In this document: in pieces, positions 49,308 through 60,377 of the stretch
Position numbering within the stretch: position 1 is the stretch's first letter
Layout: each line of letters starts with the position of its first letter
Origin: Capsaspora owczarzaki ATCC 30864
Taxonomy: Eukaryota; Opisthokonta; Filasterea
Direction: 5' to 3'
Assembly: GCF_000151315.2 (NCBI RefSeq)
Contig: NW_011887295.1
Location: 558,001-622,000 of the forward strand
DNA length: 64,000 bases
Notes under the pieces: generated by a model
Databases searched by the model: none
Told to the model about the DNA's origin: nothing
Seen by the model: only the letters and a program-made list of their open reading frames with translations
Position numbers and translations under genes: made by a program

Positions 49308-50928
49308 ATGCTGGCGCTGAGCTGGGTGGCTGCTCAGATTCTGCCATCTTGCGCCAAAGCGGACCCGCCATCCTCGTCCTCGCCGTCACCGTCACCGTCG
49401 CGATCACTGTCGTCAAGCCAGGCACAGCATAAGCCTGCAGTGGCGGCGGCGGGCGCTCAGCAGCAGTCTGCGCCAACCCCGCTCGAGCCGCTCGCTGTCG
49501 AGGACACGATTGTCGTGCGTTTCCACCCTTCCTCTCTCCTCGTTGGCGTTCTGGTTGTTTGCGTTCTGGTTGAATGCGCGCTCATTCCATATCCATATGG
49601 CTGCTTTTTGGGGTGAGTGATGAGGGCTGGCTAACCCCCCGTTCGTTTGTTGACTCTGCTCGCAGGTCGTCGCTGAGATTGTGCTGCCGTCGCACGCTGA
49701 TACTCGCGGAGTCTGCTTTGGTGGCCAGATTCTGTCGTGGATTGATCTGACTGCTGGTATTGCCGCCAAAAAGCTCGCGCGCGGACCGTGCGTCACAGCG
49801 AGCGTCGATTCAGTCCAGTTCCTCAAGCCGAGCGTTGTCGGAGACGTCATCATCCTGTCCGCGATGGTCAACCGCACATTTAATACGAGCATGGAGATTG
49901 GCGTTCGTGTCGAGACAGAGTCCATGCGGTCGGGAGAACGCAAGTACTGCTGCTCGGCGTACCTGACGTTTGTCTCGATCGATGCGCAAGGCCGGCCGGC
50001 GCCAGTGCGCCAAGTGATTCCACAGAGTGCAGACGAGAGCAGACGATACTCGCATGCTCAGCTTCGTCGACAGCAGCGTCTTGAGCGACGCTCTCGAGGA
50101 GAAGTGATCATTCCGCTGGAATGGAACTGCTTTGACGACGGGCACCAACTCAGCAAGAGTCTCCTTCCAGCCAACGAGCTCGACCAGGTGCCCAGACGCT
50201 ATGCCAAGCAGACTCTTGCGCATATGACGCAGGTCGTGCTTCCAGGCAATGCAAACACAGTCGGAGGTAAAAGCAAGAAAGCGTTGTGGAGTTTGTTGGG
50301 GGGTTTTGGGGGTTTTGGGGTTTTTGGGGTTTTTTGTGGTTGCTTGTCTGCTCGTTCATGGAAAGGGGTCGTGATGCATCGGAATGGATTCTAACTTGCG
50401 TCGATGCAATGGATCTTCCATTTGTCCCATCTTCTAGTCACGTTCGGAGGCGATATTATGGCCTGGATTGAGCGTTGCGCGTACATCTCCGCCAGTCGGC
50501 TGTGCCGCAACGTGCACCTGCTGTCGGCCTCTGTCGATAGTTTGCACTTCCTCAATCCCACGCGCGTCGGTGATATTGTCTACATCACGTCGATGGTGAC
50601 GGCAGCATTCACTTCGAGCATCGAGGTACTGATTTCAGTCTACGGTGAAAACCCGCTGACTGGCGACATTAAGCATTGCAACGATGCCTTCATGACTCTT
50701 GTGACTGTCGACGAGTCCGGTGTGCCGCTGCGCATCAGCAACAAGTTTACACCAGAGAGTGAGACCGAGTTGGCGCGGCAACGCGACTCTATCGCTCGCC
50801 GCGAACTTCGTCTTCGAGCTCGACAGAAGCTTCGTCGAAACAGCAACGAGTCCATCCAGCAGCAGATACTGCATGTCCGCCGACGGAGTAGCGACAGCAA
50901 TGGCCTTTCCGCTGCGCCAGTTCAGTAG
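49308..50928 (+). CDS. Acyl-CoA thioesterase with two hot-dog domains (ACOT11/12-like)
   Basis: Exons 49308-49514, 49666-50266 and 50438-50928 give 432 residues. The N-terminus is hydrophobic then Ser/Pro-rich and could target mitochondria. Hot-dog 1 holds VLPSHADTRGVCFGGQILSW and ASVDSVQFLKPSVVGDVI; hot-dog 2 holds VTFGGDIMAWIERCAYISA and ASVDSLHFLNPTRVGDIV. Each has the central helix and the Gly-Asp turn of the ACOT family, which hydrolyses acyl-CoA to free acid and CoA. The motif with catalytic-type Asn/Asp-x-GG differs between the two halves, suggesting one active and one structural site, as in ACOT7 and ACOT12. A basic linker (RRQQRLERRSRG) separates them. There is no START domain, so it differs from ACOT11 and ACOT12. 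The donor choice at 49514 (GTGCGT) over 49511 is a judgement that changes one Val. Confidence 0.87.
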
Positions 50929-51736
50929 CCAGCGGTTGATTTGTTGTTGGCTTTCTGCTAATCATGTTGGCAGCCTGTGTTTAATTTATTGTTCAGTGTG
51001 AATTGAAGTCAATCTGAGTTAAGGCTGCGGATTCTGGCACCGCAGTAACTCAGGGACAGGCTTTTGTGGGTACATTCGGCAGGTCAAGTTTGCTCGTGTT
51101 TTTGACTCTGCTCGCTGTCCCCATCGTCCTCGTATTTACTTGCAACTTTGTAGAAATATAGTTTTGAGTTTTTCCTTTCAGTCAAAGTGGAGTCGATGCG
51201 AGGGGGACGAGATGTTGAGGTCATTGGCGTTTTGTGGAGTTTTTCGATGCGAGATTGACACTCGTCGTCCTTAGAGTTTGGTTGTGTTTGATCAAAATGT
51301 ACATTTCTGTGTTTGTTTCTCTGTAAATATTGAGTTGTTGTGTGTATTGTGTGCATCTGGGGCACTGCTGCGACAAGGAGCCGACTGCATTGTTTAGGTT
51401 TGAATGGGGCTGTTTGCTTGGTCAGAATTTTGACGTTTTTCATCATCGACTTTGCTCCCGGGACCATCAGGACCCCTTTTGACGATACACATAGACGCAA
51501 ATTCACTGCTATAACTATATTCCATCAACAGCGGGACTGTACCCTCAGGATTGACCCCGCACGGCGACGAAAACGAACAATCTCGTTTTTTTCGAGCTGT
51601 CTCCAGTGCCAAACGCAGCGACCATCCAGTGATTCCCGACATCCCTCGTTTCAATCATGTCGACCAATGCATTTCCAAGTCACAATCCGAATCCGAATCC
51701 GAATCCGAGTCACTCCTTATTTTCCAATCGTATTCA
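50929..51736. other. Intergenic region upstream of PSMC1, no gene seen
   Basis: About 800 bp, A/T-rich with no supported coding frame. A short TCCGAA hexamer repeat (51687-51709) lies just before the PSMC1 start codon. It presumably holds the thioesterase 3' UTR and the PSMC1 promoter and leader. Confidence 0.4.
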
Positions 51737-53881
51737 ATGGTAATTCATCCTTTGCAATGGTTTTCCATTGACAATCCATCGGTCATAGCTTTTTTTTTTT
51801 TTTTTTTTTGCGTTCTAACGTCGTCGTGTTTCTGCTGCGCGTTTCTGTTCAATCACCTCATTCACCAACAGGGTCAAGGACAGTCAGGACTCGGCGGCGG
51901 TCTCAACGGCCACGCCGCACAGGGCTCTGGACGCAACCAGAACGATGACAAGGTAAAGAAAAGCCAGAAAAAAAAAAAAAAAAAAAAAAATCTGGAAGCT
52001 ATGTTCAGTGTTGCTGTAGCTGTTTGTGAGTTTGGGGTCCCCTCGCGTTCTACTCGCAATGAAGCGAAACAGAGGACTCCCGTTCGCGTGTCGAGTCTGC
52101 AAACATCGATCGCACAAACCAAAACCAAAACCAAAACCAAAACCAAAAAAAAAAAAAAAAAGAAAGAAAAAAAAAAGCAAGAATCGCGAATCGCGAAAGT
52201 TTTTTTTTTTCTTTCCGTTTCGTTGTCCTCTTTTTTTTTCCTCATTGCAGTCGAGCTCGACTCACAGTGCGCTGGATCTGATTGCGTTCTGACAGGACAA
52301 GAAGAAGAAAAAGTACGAGCCGCCGGCGCCAACGACGATCGGCAAGCGCAAGAAGAAGCGCGGACCCGAGTCGACCAACCGACTTCCTGCAGTCGTCCCG
52401 CACACCAAGTGCCGGTTGCGTCTCCTCAAGTTGGAGCGCATCAAGGACTACTTGCTCATGGACGAAGAGTTTATCCTCAACCAGGAGCGTCTCAAGCCTC
52501 AGGAAGAGAAGAATCAGGTCCGGATCTGAGAAGAATGGGAGAGGAGAGGAGGCTTTCTAGCCAATCGCCGTTTACTCACACACACACACACACTCGTCAT
52601 CTCTTACAGGAAGAGCGAGTCAAAGTCGACGAGCTTCGCGGCTCGCCAATGCTTGTCGGCACGCTTGAGGAGATCATTGACGACTCACACGCGATCGTCT
52701 CATCCGCAATCGGACCCGAGTTTTATGTCACCATCATGTCGTTCGTTGACAAGGACCAGTTGGAACCCGGCTGCACCGTTTTGCTGCACAATAAGCTCAA
52801 CTCTGTCATTGGTGTTCTTGCTGATGACGCCGACCCCATGGTCAACGTTATGAAGATTGAGAAGGCGCCGCGCGAGACGTACGCCGACATTGGTGGTCTT
52901 GATTCGCAAATTCAGGAGATCAAAGAGTCTGTCGAGCTTCCCTTGACACATCCCGAGCTGTACGAAGAAATGGGCATCAAGCCGCCAAAAGGCGTCATCC
53001 TGTACGGTCCTCCTGGCACCGGCAAGACACTGCTCGCCAAGGCCGTCGCCAACCAAACATCTGCCACCTTTTTGCGCGTCGTCGGCTCGGAGCTCATCCA
53101 AAAATACCTTGGTGACGGTCCCAAGCTCGTTCGTGAGCTCTTCCGTGTCGCCGAAGAGCACGCACCTTCCATTGTCTTTATTGACGAAATTGATGCCGTG
53201 GGTACCAAGCGTTACGACTCAAACTCTGGCGGCGAGCGCGAAATCCAACGCACCATGCTCGAGCTGCTCAACCAATTGGACGGTTTCGACACTCGAGGCG
53301 ACGTCAAGGTCATTATGGCGACAAACCGTATCGATTCACTCGATCCTGCTCTGATTCGTCCAGGTATGTCGGTTCTTTGTTTGTCTCTGCTTTTTCTGTT
53401 GCTCTGCTTTTTCTGTTGCTCTCTTGATGGCTGCATTGCAGCAAGGCGGTGCTTTGACTCGAGCTCATTGTTTGTTGTGATTTCTCTCCTCTCCCACAGG
53501 CCGTATTGATCGCAAGATTGAATTCCCATTGCCAGACGAAAAGACCAAGCGTCGCATCTTCTCCATTCACACTGGCCGCATGACTTTGAATGCGGACGTC
53601 ACATTTGAAGAGCTCATCTCTGCCAAGGACGATTTGTCTGGCGCTGACATCAAGGTAATACTTTGGATCTGTTTTTTTTTTTTTGTTTTTTTTTTGTTTG
53701 TTGTTTGACTTTGGCTGCGACTAACCTCTTGGGACTTTTTGGACAGGCTATCTGCACTGAAGCTGGTCTCCTGGCTCTTCGTGAGCGACGTATGAAGGTT
53801 ACGCTGGAGGACTTCCGCAAGTCGAAGGAGAATGTGCTTTACCGAAAGAACGAGGGACACCCAGAGGGCTTGTACCTCTAA
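51737..53881 (+). CDS. PSMC1: 26S proteasome regulatory ATPase Rpt2 (PSMC1)
   Basis: Exons 51737-51739, 51872-51952, 52296-52517, 52610-53363, 53500-53654 and 53747-53881 give 449 residues (human 440). Coding exon 1 is only the ATG; exon 2 then starts with Gly-Gln, restoring the MGQ N-terminus that is myristoylated in Rpt2. A Lys-rich segment [12 protein letters not shown], a coiled coil and OB domain follow. The AAA+ core has Walker A GPPGTGKT (about residue 235), Walker B FIDEIDA (about 291) and the [14 protein letters not shown] arginine-finger region. The tail ends GLYL, fitting the HbYX-type docking end. The protein unfolds substrates and opens the 20S gate. Introns 1 and 2 hold long T and A tracts, respectively. 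Near-identity to animal PSMC1 makes this the surest call in the window. Confidence 0.97.
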
Positions 53882-54070
53882 GGGTTTCTCCTGTTCTGTT
53901 TGTTCGTTGCACTCGATTCCTATCTTCCTCTCCCCTTTTCCCCCTTTCTCGGCCACTTGCGTGCGCTTTGTAAACAAAGAAATGATGAAAACCAACACGC
54001 ACAACTTGCACATTTTGACGGTATTACTTTCTGTCGTTAATCATTTAGATCTACAGTACAATGCAACAGA

Positions 54071-55165
54071 TCAGTCGCTGTCGCTGTCGCCGCCCTTTTC
54101 GTCGTTCTTTCCGGCTTTCTTCGGACCCACTCGATCGGCCTTGCGTGAGTGTGTTTTCAGCTTGGAGTCGGAAAACTTGTGCTTGTCCTTGCGTGACATG
54201 GACTTTTTGTTGCGGCAGCCTTCGCCACCCTCCCAGTACCGGGTGGATGTATCGGCCGTCAAGGCTTTGCCGCAGCTGCATGGCTTGTGTGCCGCAAAGT
54301 TTTGTTCCTTGGAGCAAAAGCCGCAAATCATGCGGGTGGCCCATTGCGGATGATGACCGTCCGGCGTGTTCTCGTTGTGGCAAATGTCGCACGCGAACGC
54401 TCGACCACAGCACGGGAATCGCACCCAACGGTAGGACTTCTTGTAGTGGGCACACGTTCCAAAGTCCGGCAAGGGAGAGCCGGGTTTGATGTTGGGATCC
54501 TTGACGGGGCGCGGACGCTTGGAGGTGAGCAGTCGCTTGCCCATGTTGGTCACGCCAGAGGCAGACTTGCCGCCAGTCGCGTCATTGCTGGTTCCAGCAG
54601 CGTCGCTGCCTTCCAAGTGCCGAACAAACGTGATGCTCGTCAACGCGACGGACATGCTTTCGTGGCAGTGGCGGCAGGGATGCGTGCGCGTTTCGCCGAG
54701 CACGAACGGGGACTGTCGAATGGTCGACTCGTTCATGCAAGCGAGGCATTGGAAGGTGACCTCAGAATCGTGCGAAACGACGTCCACGGCAGAGCAGCCC
54801 GCCATTTCGAGGTAGCCGAGTGCGGGCGATGCTGCGTGCACGATGGCTGGCCGAAGATGCACGCTGAATGCCGACCGACACCGCTCACATTCACCTGCCG
54901 GCGAGGAGAGTGGTCGCAGTTTGATGTCGAGGCTGGCCTTGCATCGGGAGCACTGTAAACTCAGATGCAGCAGCTCGACGCGCAAGAGGGCAATGTTGGT
55001 CATCTGCAAGCTTGTCAGCCGAACTTCCGTGCCTTTCGGCGCCGCAGCAGCAGCCATGGCCGAGAGTTGTGGCATGGCCGACGCGAACTCGTCTGTTTGG
55101 TCCTCGCCCGATTCCGCATTGTCCTCGCCAGAGTCTGCTGCATCGTCGCTCACGTCATCCAAATT

Positions 55166-55199
<34 letters not shown>

Positions 55200-57043
55200 T
55201 CGCTGTCCACGCCGGCAAAGACGTCGTTCGAGTTGAATCGCTCTTGTTCGGGCGGCTTGGATGTGGCAGTCACCTTTGCAGCGTTTGAACCAGACGAAAT
55301 CGCGTTGCTGGCAACGGATGCAGCACCCGCGTTACTGTTACTGGGTCCGTTGTTGATTGTGCGAGGAGGGGTTGGTTCGGCTGCGGCTTCTTCAGAGCCA
55401 TAGACTTTGGTTCTCAGCTCTGTGGCACTCACGAATTTCAGCGTCTTCTGAATCTCGTCATCGCGCCGCATTTGGCGTCCGGCCTCGACAAACAGGCGCT
55501 CGAGGTTCTTGTCCAGCCACTTGAGAAACGGGCGAATCATGAGCAACGGTGTCTGAGACTGCACGTCAGGCGCGGCACCCGATGCAGGCTGCACAAACTT
55601 GCTTGAGAGCACGAGTTGGTGTTGCTCCGCAATCGGCGCAACCAGCAGCCGATTCAGAAATCCGACAAAACGCTCGGGCATGGTCTGGGTGGGCAGCGCC
55701 GTAATTGCAGGCGGCAAAAGAGGATACCGAGGACCAAGCGCCACCTGCAAACGGATTGCATCAACCTCAAACGGCCAATCGGGGTCGGTCGGCACCACAT
55801 CAAACGTGATGGTGGCGACTGGTGTCGTGCTCGAAACCTCGTCTGGTTGCAGCTGCGCCGAAGTGAAGCGACGCTTGAGCGCAGTCAGTTCTGCTGCGCG
55901 CAGCTGTTGCAACTGCACATCGAAGAGTGCAGCGACTGTGATGGTAGGCGGCGGGGCTGGAGCTGCTGTTTGGGGGTTTTCGGGGGTGGCAGGTGCCTTT
56001 GATGCCGTCATGCTGCTGCTGCTGCTGGGAACGGCGGCGGTCGCAGAAGTCGCGGCGGAGCGCTTGGACAGGTTTTGGCGCCGAGATTTCTGGCTGGAGG
56101 CAGGCTCCTCGGAAGCTGCTGCCGTGGCGGCCTTGGCCTCTTGTTCCCCAGCAGCCTGCTCGGGCGTGGGATGTCGAAAGCGGCAGTTGGCACCAGAAGC
56201 GCACTCACCCTGACGGAAGAATCGGCAAACGGGTAGAGTGGACGCGCGTTGTTCTCGCGAAGGTCGAGTGCCGGCCGCAGAGCCAGTCGGAGCTTGGGCT
56301 GACGCACTAGCTGCTGCAGTGGTAGAGTTCCTGCCGTTGTGTGCTGCCGTGGAGGAAGACGAAGCAGGAGAAGATGCTGCAACTGAGACTGTCGCAGGCA
56401 TTTGATGCGAAAAGGCACAAGCTGCTCCGCTCATGCATCCAGCCGGCGTCAGGAAGAACTGACAAACTGGAGAGTGTGACTGCGACGATGCAGCGGCGGG
56501 ATGTGGCGAAGAGCTCGAAGAAGCAGAAGCGGCAACGGCAGCTTGGTTTCGATTGTTGTGGTTGGCTCGGCCGGGTTTGGTGTGCTCCGGAGCTCGTTGG
56601 TGTGCAGCTGCACCCTTCGACGCCTGGTCGTTGCCTCGGCCTTGCCTGTGACTCGATCGATGTGCGTTGTCCGTGCTTGAGTTCACGCTCGGTGCCGCAA
56701 CGGAGGATTCCTGGTTGGCTCCGCTGGCAGACGCTCCCTGCTGCGCACGCTTGCCTCCGCCACGCTTGGATCCACCTGGCGAGCTGGAGCTCGGCGATGA
56801 CTGCTGGGCAGCAGCAGCGCGGGACGACAAAGTGTCTGGTGCTGGACTCGCGCGATCGCGTCCGGTTTCCGTCATCAGCAGCGATTGCTCAATCGCTTCA
56901 GCCAGGACTGCCGAGGGACTGCTGGTCGCAGCACGCTCGCCGGTCACAGCAGCAACTGCACCGCGCTTGCTGGGCGATGGGGTAGCACTGGCTTTGCGTT
57001 GGCGGCGCGATCCCGGACTGTCCACCGCGACGTCGTCCGCCAT
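54071..57043 (-). CDS. CCCH + RWD + CHY zinc-finger protein
   Basis: A single exon of 990 codons from the ATG at 57043 (MADDVAVD). Domains in order: a disordered Ser/Ala/Arg head; CCCH finger 1 at about residues 191-211 (CQFFLTPAGCMSGAACAFSH); CCCH finger 2 at about 273-292 (CRFFRQGECASGANCRFRH); an RWD-like domain at about 380-520 (FEVDAIRLQVALGPRYPLLP, then PERFVGFLNRLL); an acidic Asp/Ser run near 611-632; Cys-pair ribbons; and a CHY finger at about 864-935 (CAHYKKSYRWVRFPCCGRAF, then MICGFCSKEQ). CHY fingers occur in RCHY1 and Hot13; CCCH fingers usually bind RNA and RWD domains mediate protein contacts. No RING is present. A link to RNA decay or ubiquitin pathways is inference. It is convergent with PSMC1. 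An in-frame ATG 60 bases upstream is possible but less likely. Confidence 0.9.
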
Positions 57044-57413
57044 GTTGAGTTTGGGTCTTTTGGTCTGAGCAAAAGATAGATGGACTGACTTATGACTCAA
57101 CACAAGGATCCGGCTTCAAATGACAAGTATCGATCAATAGAACAATCAAGAACGAATGTGCAACTCTCTTGGGCAACGAAAAACAAACAAAAAAAAAAGT
57201 ATCAGCTTTGGTCATAAACAACGATTGCAAAAACTCAAACACCACAAGCACAAACATCTCAGGCAATACAGTATCATCGATTCAGTTTTTCCTCCTCAGT
57301 TGATTGGGAAGGCAAAAGAAAGGGTCCTTGCGAGAGGAAACAGAGCGCCAAAAAAAACACCGTTCAAGCCAAACAATCAACACACACAAAAACCTCATCA
57401 AAAAGCAAGCAGC
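57044..57413. other. Intergenic, no gene seen (ACBD3 3' side to CHY gene 5' side)
   Basis: 370 bp of A/C-rich DNA on the plus strand, with several short A runs. The two minus-strand genes are in tandem, so it holds the ACBD3 3' UTR and the CHY-gene promoter. Confidence 0.4.
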
Positions 57414-59435
57414 TCACGCATATAATGGCTGCGTGTACAGCCGGAAATAAAGAGTCTTGGAACGAAATACGGAGAACGAGTTGTCGAATTTGAATAAATA
57501 CACGCCGGGGAGATCAGTCGTATGCGCACCGCGCACGACTTGCAGGTTGGACTCTGATCGCAGCGTTGGCAAGATGGGTGTGACTGCCGTGTGGGAGAAC
57601 GAGTTGGTCTCGAACGTGACGCCAAAGCCAATGTCGTAGGATTCGGTCGCAAACTCCCAGGTGGTGTGCCATTTCTTGGGAACCGGGGGAGGGACGTCGG
57701 ATCCGTTGGAGGAGTTGGCCGCATCCGCAGGGGCGATGGTCGACACAACAGCATTGCCATTGACGGCCGAGGGCGAGGGCGTGGAAGGTGCATCGCTACC
57801 GACCGTCAGCCGAACGGTGGCAGTCTCGCCTCGACCAATCACGAGGACGGAATCTGGGTCGCCTCGGACAGCCTCAACGAAGCGCTGGTGCGCAGCCAGC
57901 TTTTCGCCAGCCGCATCCAACGTCTCTGCAGTCTGATGCGCATGATCATGGACTAGGTCATGCGAGTGTGCGTGCTCGCCGTCGTGCGAGTGTCCGTGGT
58001 GGTCGCCGTCGTGGGAATGTCCGTGATGGCCTGAAGCCTGTTGTGAAGGATGTGGGTGTGAGTATTGTTGCTGCTGTTGTTGCTGCTGTTGTAATTGCTG
58101 TTGCTTTAGTTGTTGTTGCTGCAATTCGGCTTGCTGTTGCTGCAGCTGTTCAAGGCGCTGTTGCTGTCGCACGGCCTCCTCTCGCTTCAGACGCTCCTCC
58201 TCTTGTTGACGAGCAAGCTCGCGGGCCTCTGCCTCTGCCTGCTCTCGCGCTTTCCGCTCCTCTTCGACCTTGGCGGCGATCGCCTCAGTGACAAACTGCG
58301 TCCACGAGTCGGAGTCTGCCAGAATCTGAATGACGCCTGCCATGGCCTCCTCTCGCGAGATGTTGCCCAGGGCTTGCCATGCATTTCTGTAGAAGAGTGG
58401 ACCACATCGGGAAAGAGGAAAATCAGTACGGGAAGGCAGACGACGAGCAAAACGCCCGACAAAAGTCAAAACCAGACAGCATTCGCCACAGAATGCTTTG
58501 ATTGATCCTAGCCTTCAAATTACCTCTGATCTTTGCCGACGAAATCGAAAAAGCCAACGTCGGGCATCTTCTCGGGGGCGTATGTGCCGTGCTGGACTTG
58601 CTTTCTGTATGCAAACAGCGCGTTTTTCTCGGCATACGGCAGCGCGACAAGGAAGGATTGGCTATCTACAAAAACAAGACAAACACGAAAAACAATAATT
58701 GAGTAAGATTCAGATGCAGAACGACAGCATGAAATGACGACCACCGAAGCAAAATGAAGCGTTCAATACAAGTGCATTGAAGAATCAAAAAAAAAAAAAA
58801 AAAAAAAAAAAAAGGCCCTGTAGTGAATGCGTGGCAAACTGGATCTCCAACGCAAGTTGCTCGCCTCTTTCCCAAACACAGACCACCCAACGCGCGAGCT
58901 GTAACCCAGACACAAAAGCGAGGGCGATGACAGAGGCACCGGCCGAGGCACTGGTCTCGTTGCGCTCGTGATGCGGAAACGGCAGCAAAGAAGCACGAGT
59001 GCCAGAGACTGGAACTGAACGAACAGAACAGCCGCGCGTTTCGACTCCACAACGACCCGGAGTACGTTATCACACTACGCGAGATGTACCAGCAAGCAAA
59101 GCAATGGCGCAAAATCGGGACTCGACGCGTCGCCAGCACAGTCCGAAGGCGCTCGGCTCGCCTTTTCAAATCCGCGTCCTATCAAAAAGCCCAGCCAAAA
59201 CGGTTTTTCCCGTTTTTTTTTTTTTTTTTTTCTTTTGTGTTTGGTACACAGACTTACTTTGACGCAGGAACTGCAACGCAAGGCCGTAGACCTCGACGAG
59301 CGGGCGGCCGTACTTCTGAGGACCACCTTCGCTGGCAGTGGTGGCGGAGGACGGGGCGGACGGGGTCGCTTTGCCGCCGATGGGCAGTGCCTGAGCGCTG
59401 GATGCACTCTCCTCTCCCGCCATCTCAGCAGCCAT
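57414..59435 (-). CDS. ACBD3: ACBD3 (GCP60): acyl-CoA-binding, charged coiled-coil and GOLD domains
   Basis: Exons 59258-59435, 58524-58665 and 57414-58386 give 430 residues (human 528). The acyl-CoA-binding domain spans about residues 45-135 (LVEVYGLALQFLR, then MPDVGFFDFVGKDQR and AWQALGNISREEAM). A Glu/Arg/Gln-rich coiled coil follows with a poly-Q stretch, then a His-rich segment (GHHGHSHDGDHHGHSHDGE). The GOLD domain runs to the end (WEFATESYDIGFGVTFE, GVYLLKFDNS-like GVYLFKFDNSFSVFRS). ACBD3 is a Golgi scaffold that binds giantin, PI4KB and TBC1D22 through its GOLD and Q domains. The first intron (592 nt) has a 25-base A tract and, on the opposite strand, an open frame with coding-like composition. 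ATG 59435 was chosen as the first in the frame; it has a second Met four codons on. Confidence 0.93.
58970..59209 (+). other. Coding-like open stretch on the opposite strand inside ACBD3 intron 1
   Basis: On the plus strand a frame reads DAETAAKKHECQRLELNEQN, continuing with DPEYVITLREMYQQAKQWRK. It has G/C-ending codons and a soluble, helix-like composition, unlike the surrounding intron. It lacks a convincing start: a short ATG frame at 58927 (MTEAPAEALV) is in another phase and ends at 58968-58970. No splice junctions were found. It may be a fragment of a former nested gene or chance. Confidence 0.25.
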
Positions 59436-59851
59436 CCGACGGTCCACCAAGCAACTAGAGCAAGCTAAATGGGGGAAAAATAAAGCACTGAATGAAGAAA
59501 AAAAAAAAAGAGGGAGAGAAAAAAAAGAGAAATGAGAGTCGATAGAATTGGATCTGAACGGAGCAACGATTGGGGCATTGAATGAATGGAAAGTTTCGGC
59601 CTTTTGACGAACCAGTGTGATGGAACGCTGTGTTTGGCGTTGATTTCCAACGGCGAGCGGTCTTCTTGCTTGATCGCTGCTGCTGCTGATGACAGTGGAC
59701 CCCGGTGTGGTTTTTTCATTTGTTTCCTTACTCGTTTTTCAGTCACTCTTACTTTTTTTTGTTTTTCTTGCCTTCTTTCGTTTTCTTTGTTCCTTTTGTT
59801 ATTCCCGAGTTCTTTGATTCAGCTTCACTTTGAGGGGTTGTTCTGGACACG
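59436..59851. promoter_or_regulatory. Divergent promoter region, ACBD3 and SUDS3
   Basis: About 416 bp between start codons, with no coding signal beyond short open stretches. The SUDS3 side is T-rich. Confidence 0.4.
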
Positions 59852-60059
59852 ATGAGCGAAGTCGTTGCAGAGCGCGCCGCTCAGGCAATGGCGATCGACG
59901 AAGACACTGCTGCGGCTTCCTTCTCGGAGAGCGACGCTGGTACAGAACACTCCCCTCACGTCGCTTCACTCGAGCCATCGTCTTTCTCTGTCGGCTTCTC
60001 TTCTCATGATGGGTCCCCCCACAAGCACTGTGCAGAGTGCGACTGCTCGAACGCTCAAT

Positions 60060-60092
<33 letters not shown>

Positions 60093-60111
60093 GTGTGTGT
60101 GTGAGAGCAAA

Positions 60112-60154
<43 letters not shown>

Positions 60155-60346
60155 GAGTTGAATTTAACGGGCGTTCCTCCCAAAGTCGGACTGAGCGAGA
60201 GGACGCTTGGTCGAGCCTGCGACGGTGGCTGTTTGCGGTTGATTTCATGCTCGATGAAACGCAGGCGAGTGGCTGGCGTGACGCGGGCGATGCTGGGAGA
60301 GAGAGAGAGAGAGAGAGAGAGCGGGGACTCTACCTTGCAAAACGCC

Positions 60347-60377
<31 letters not shown>

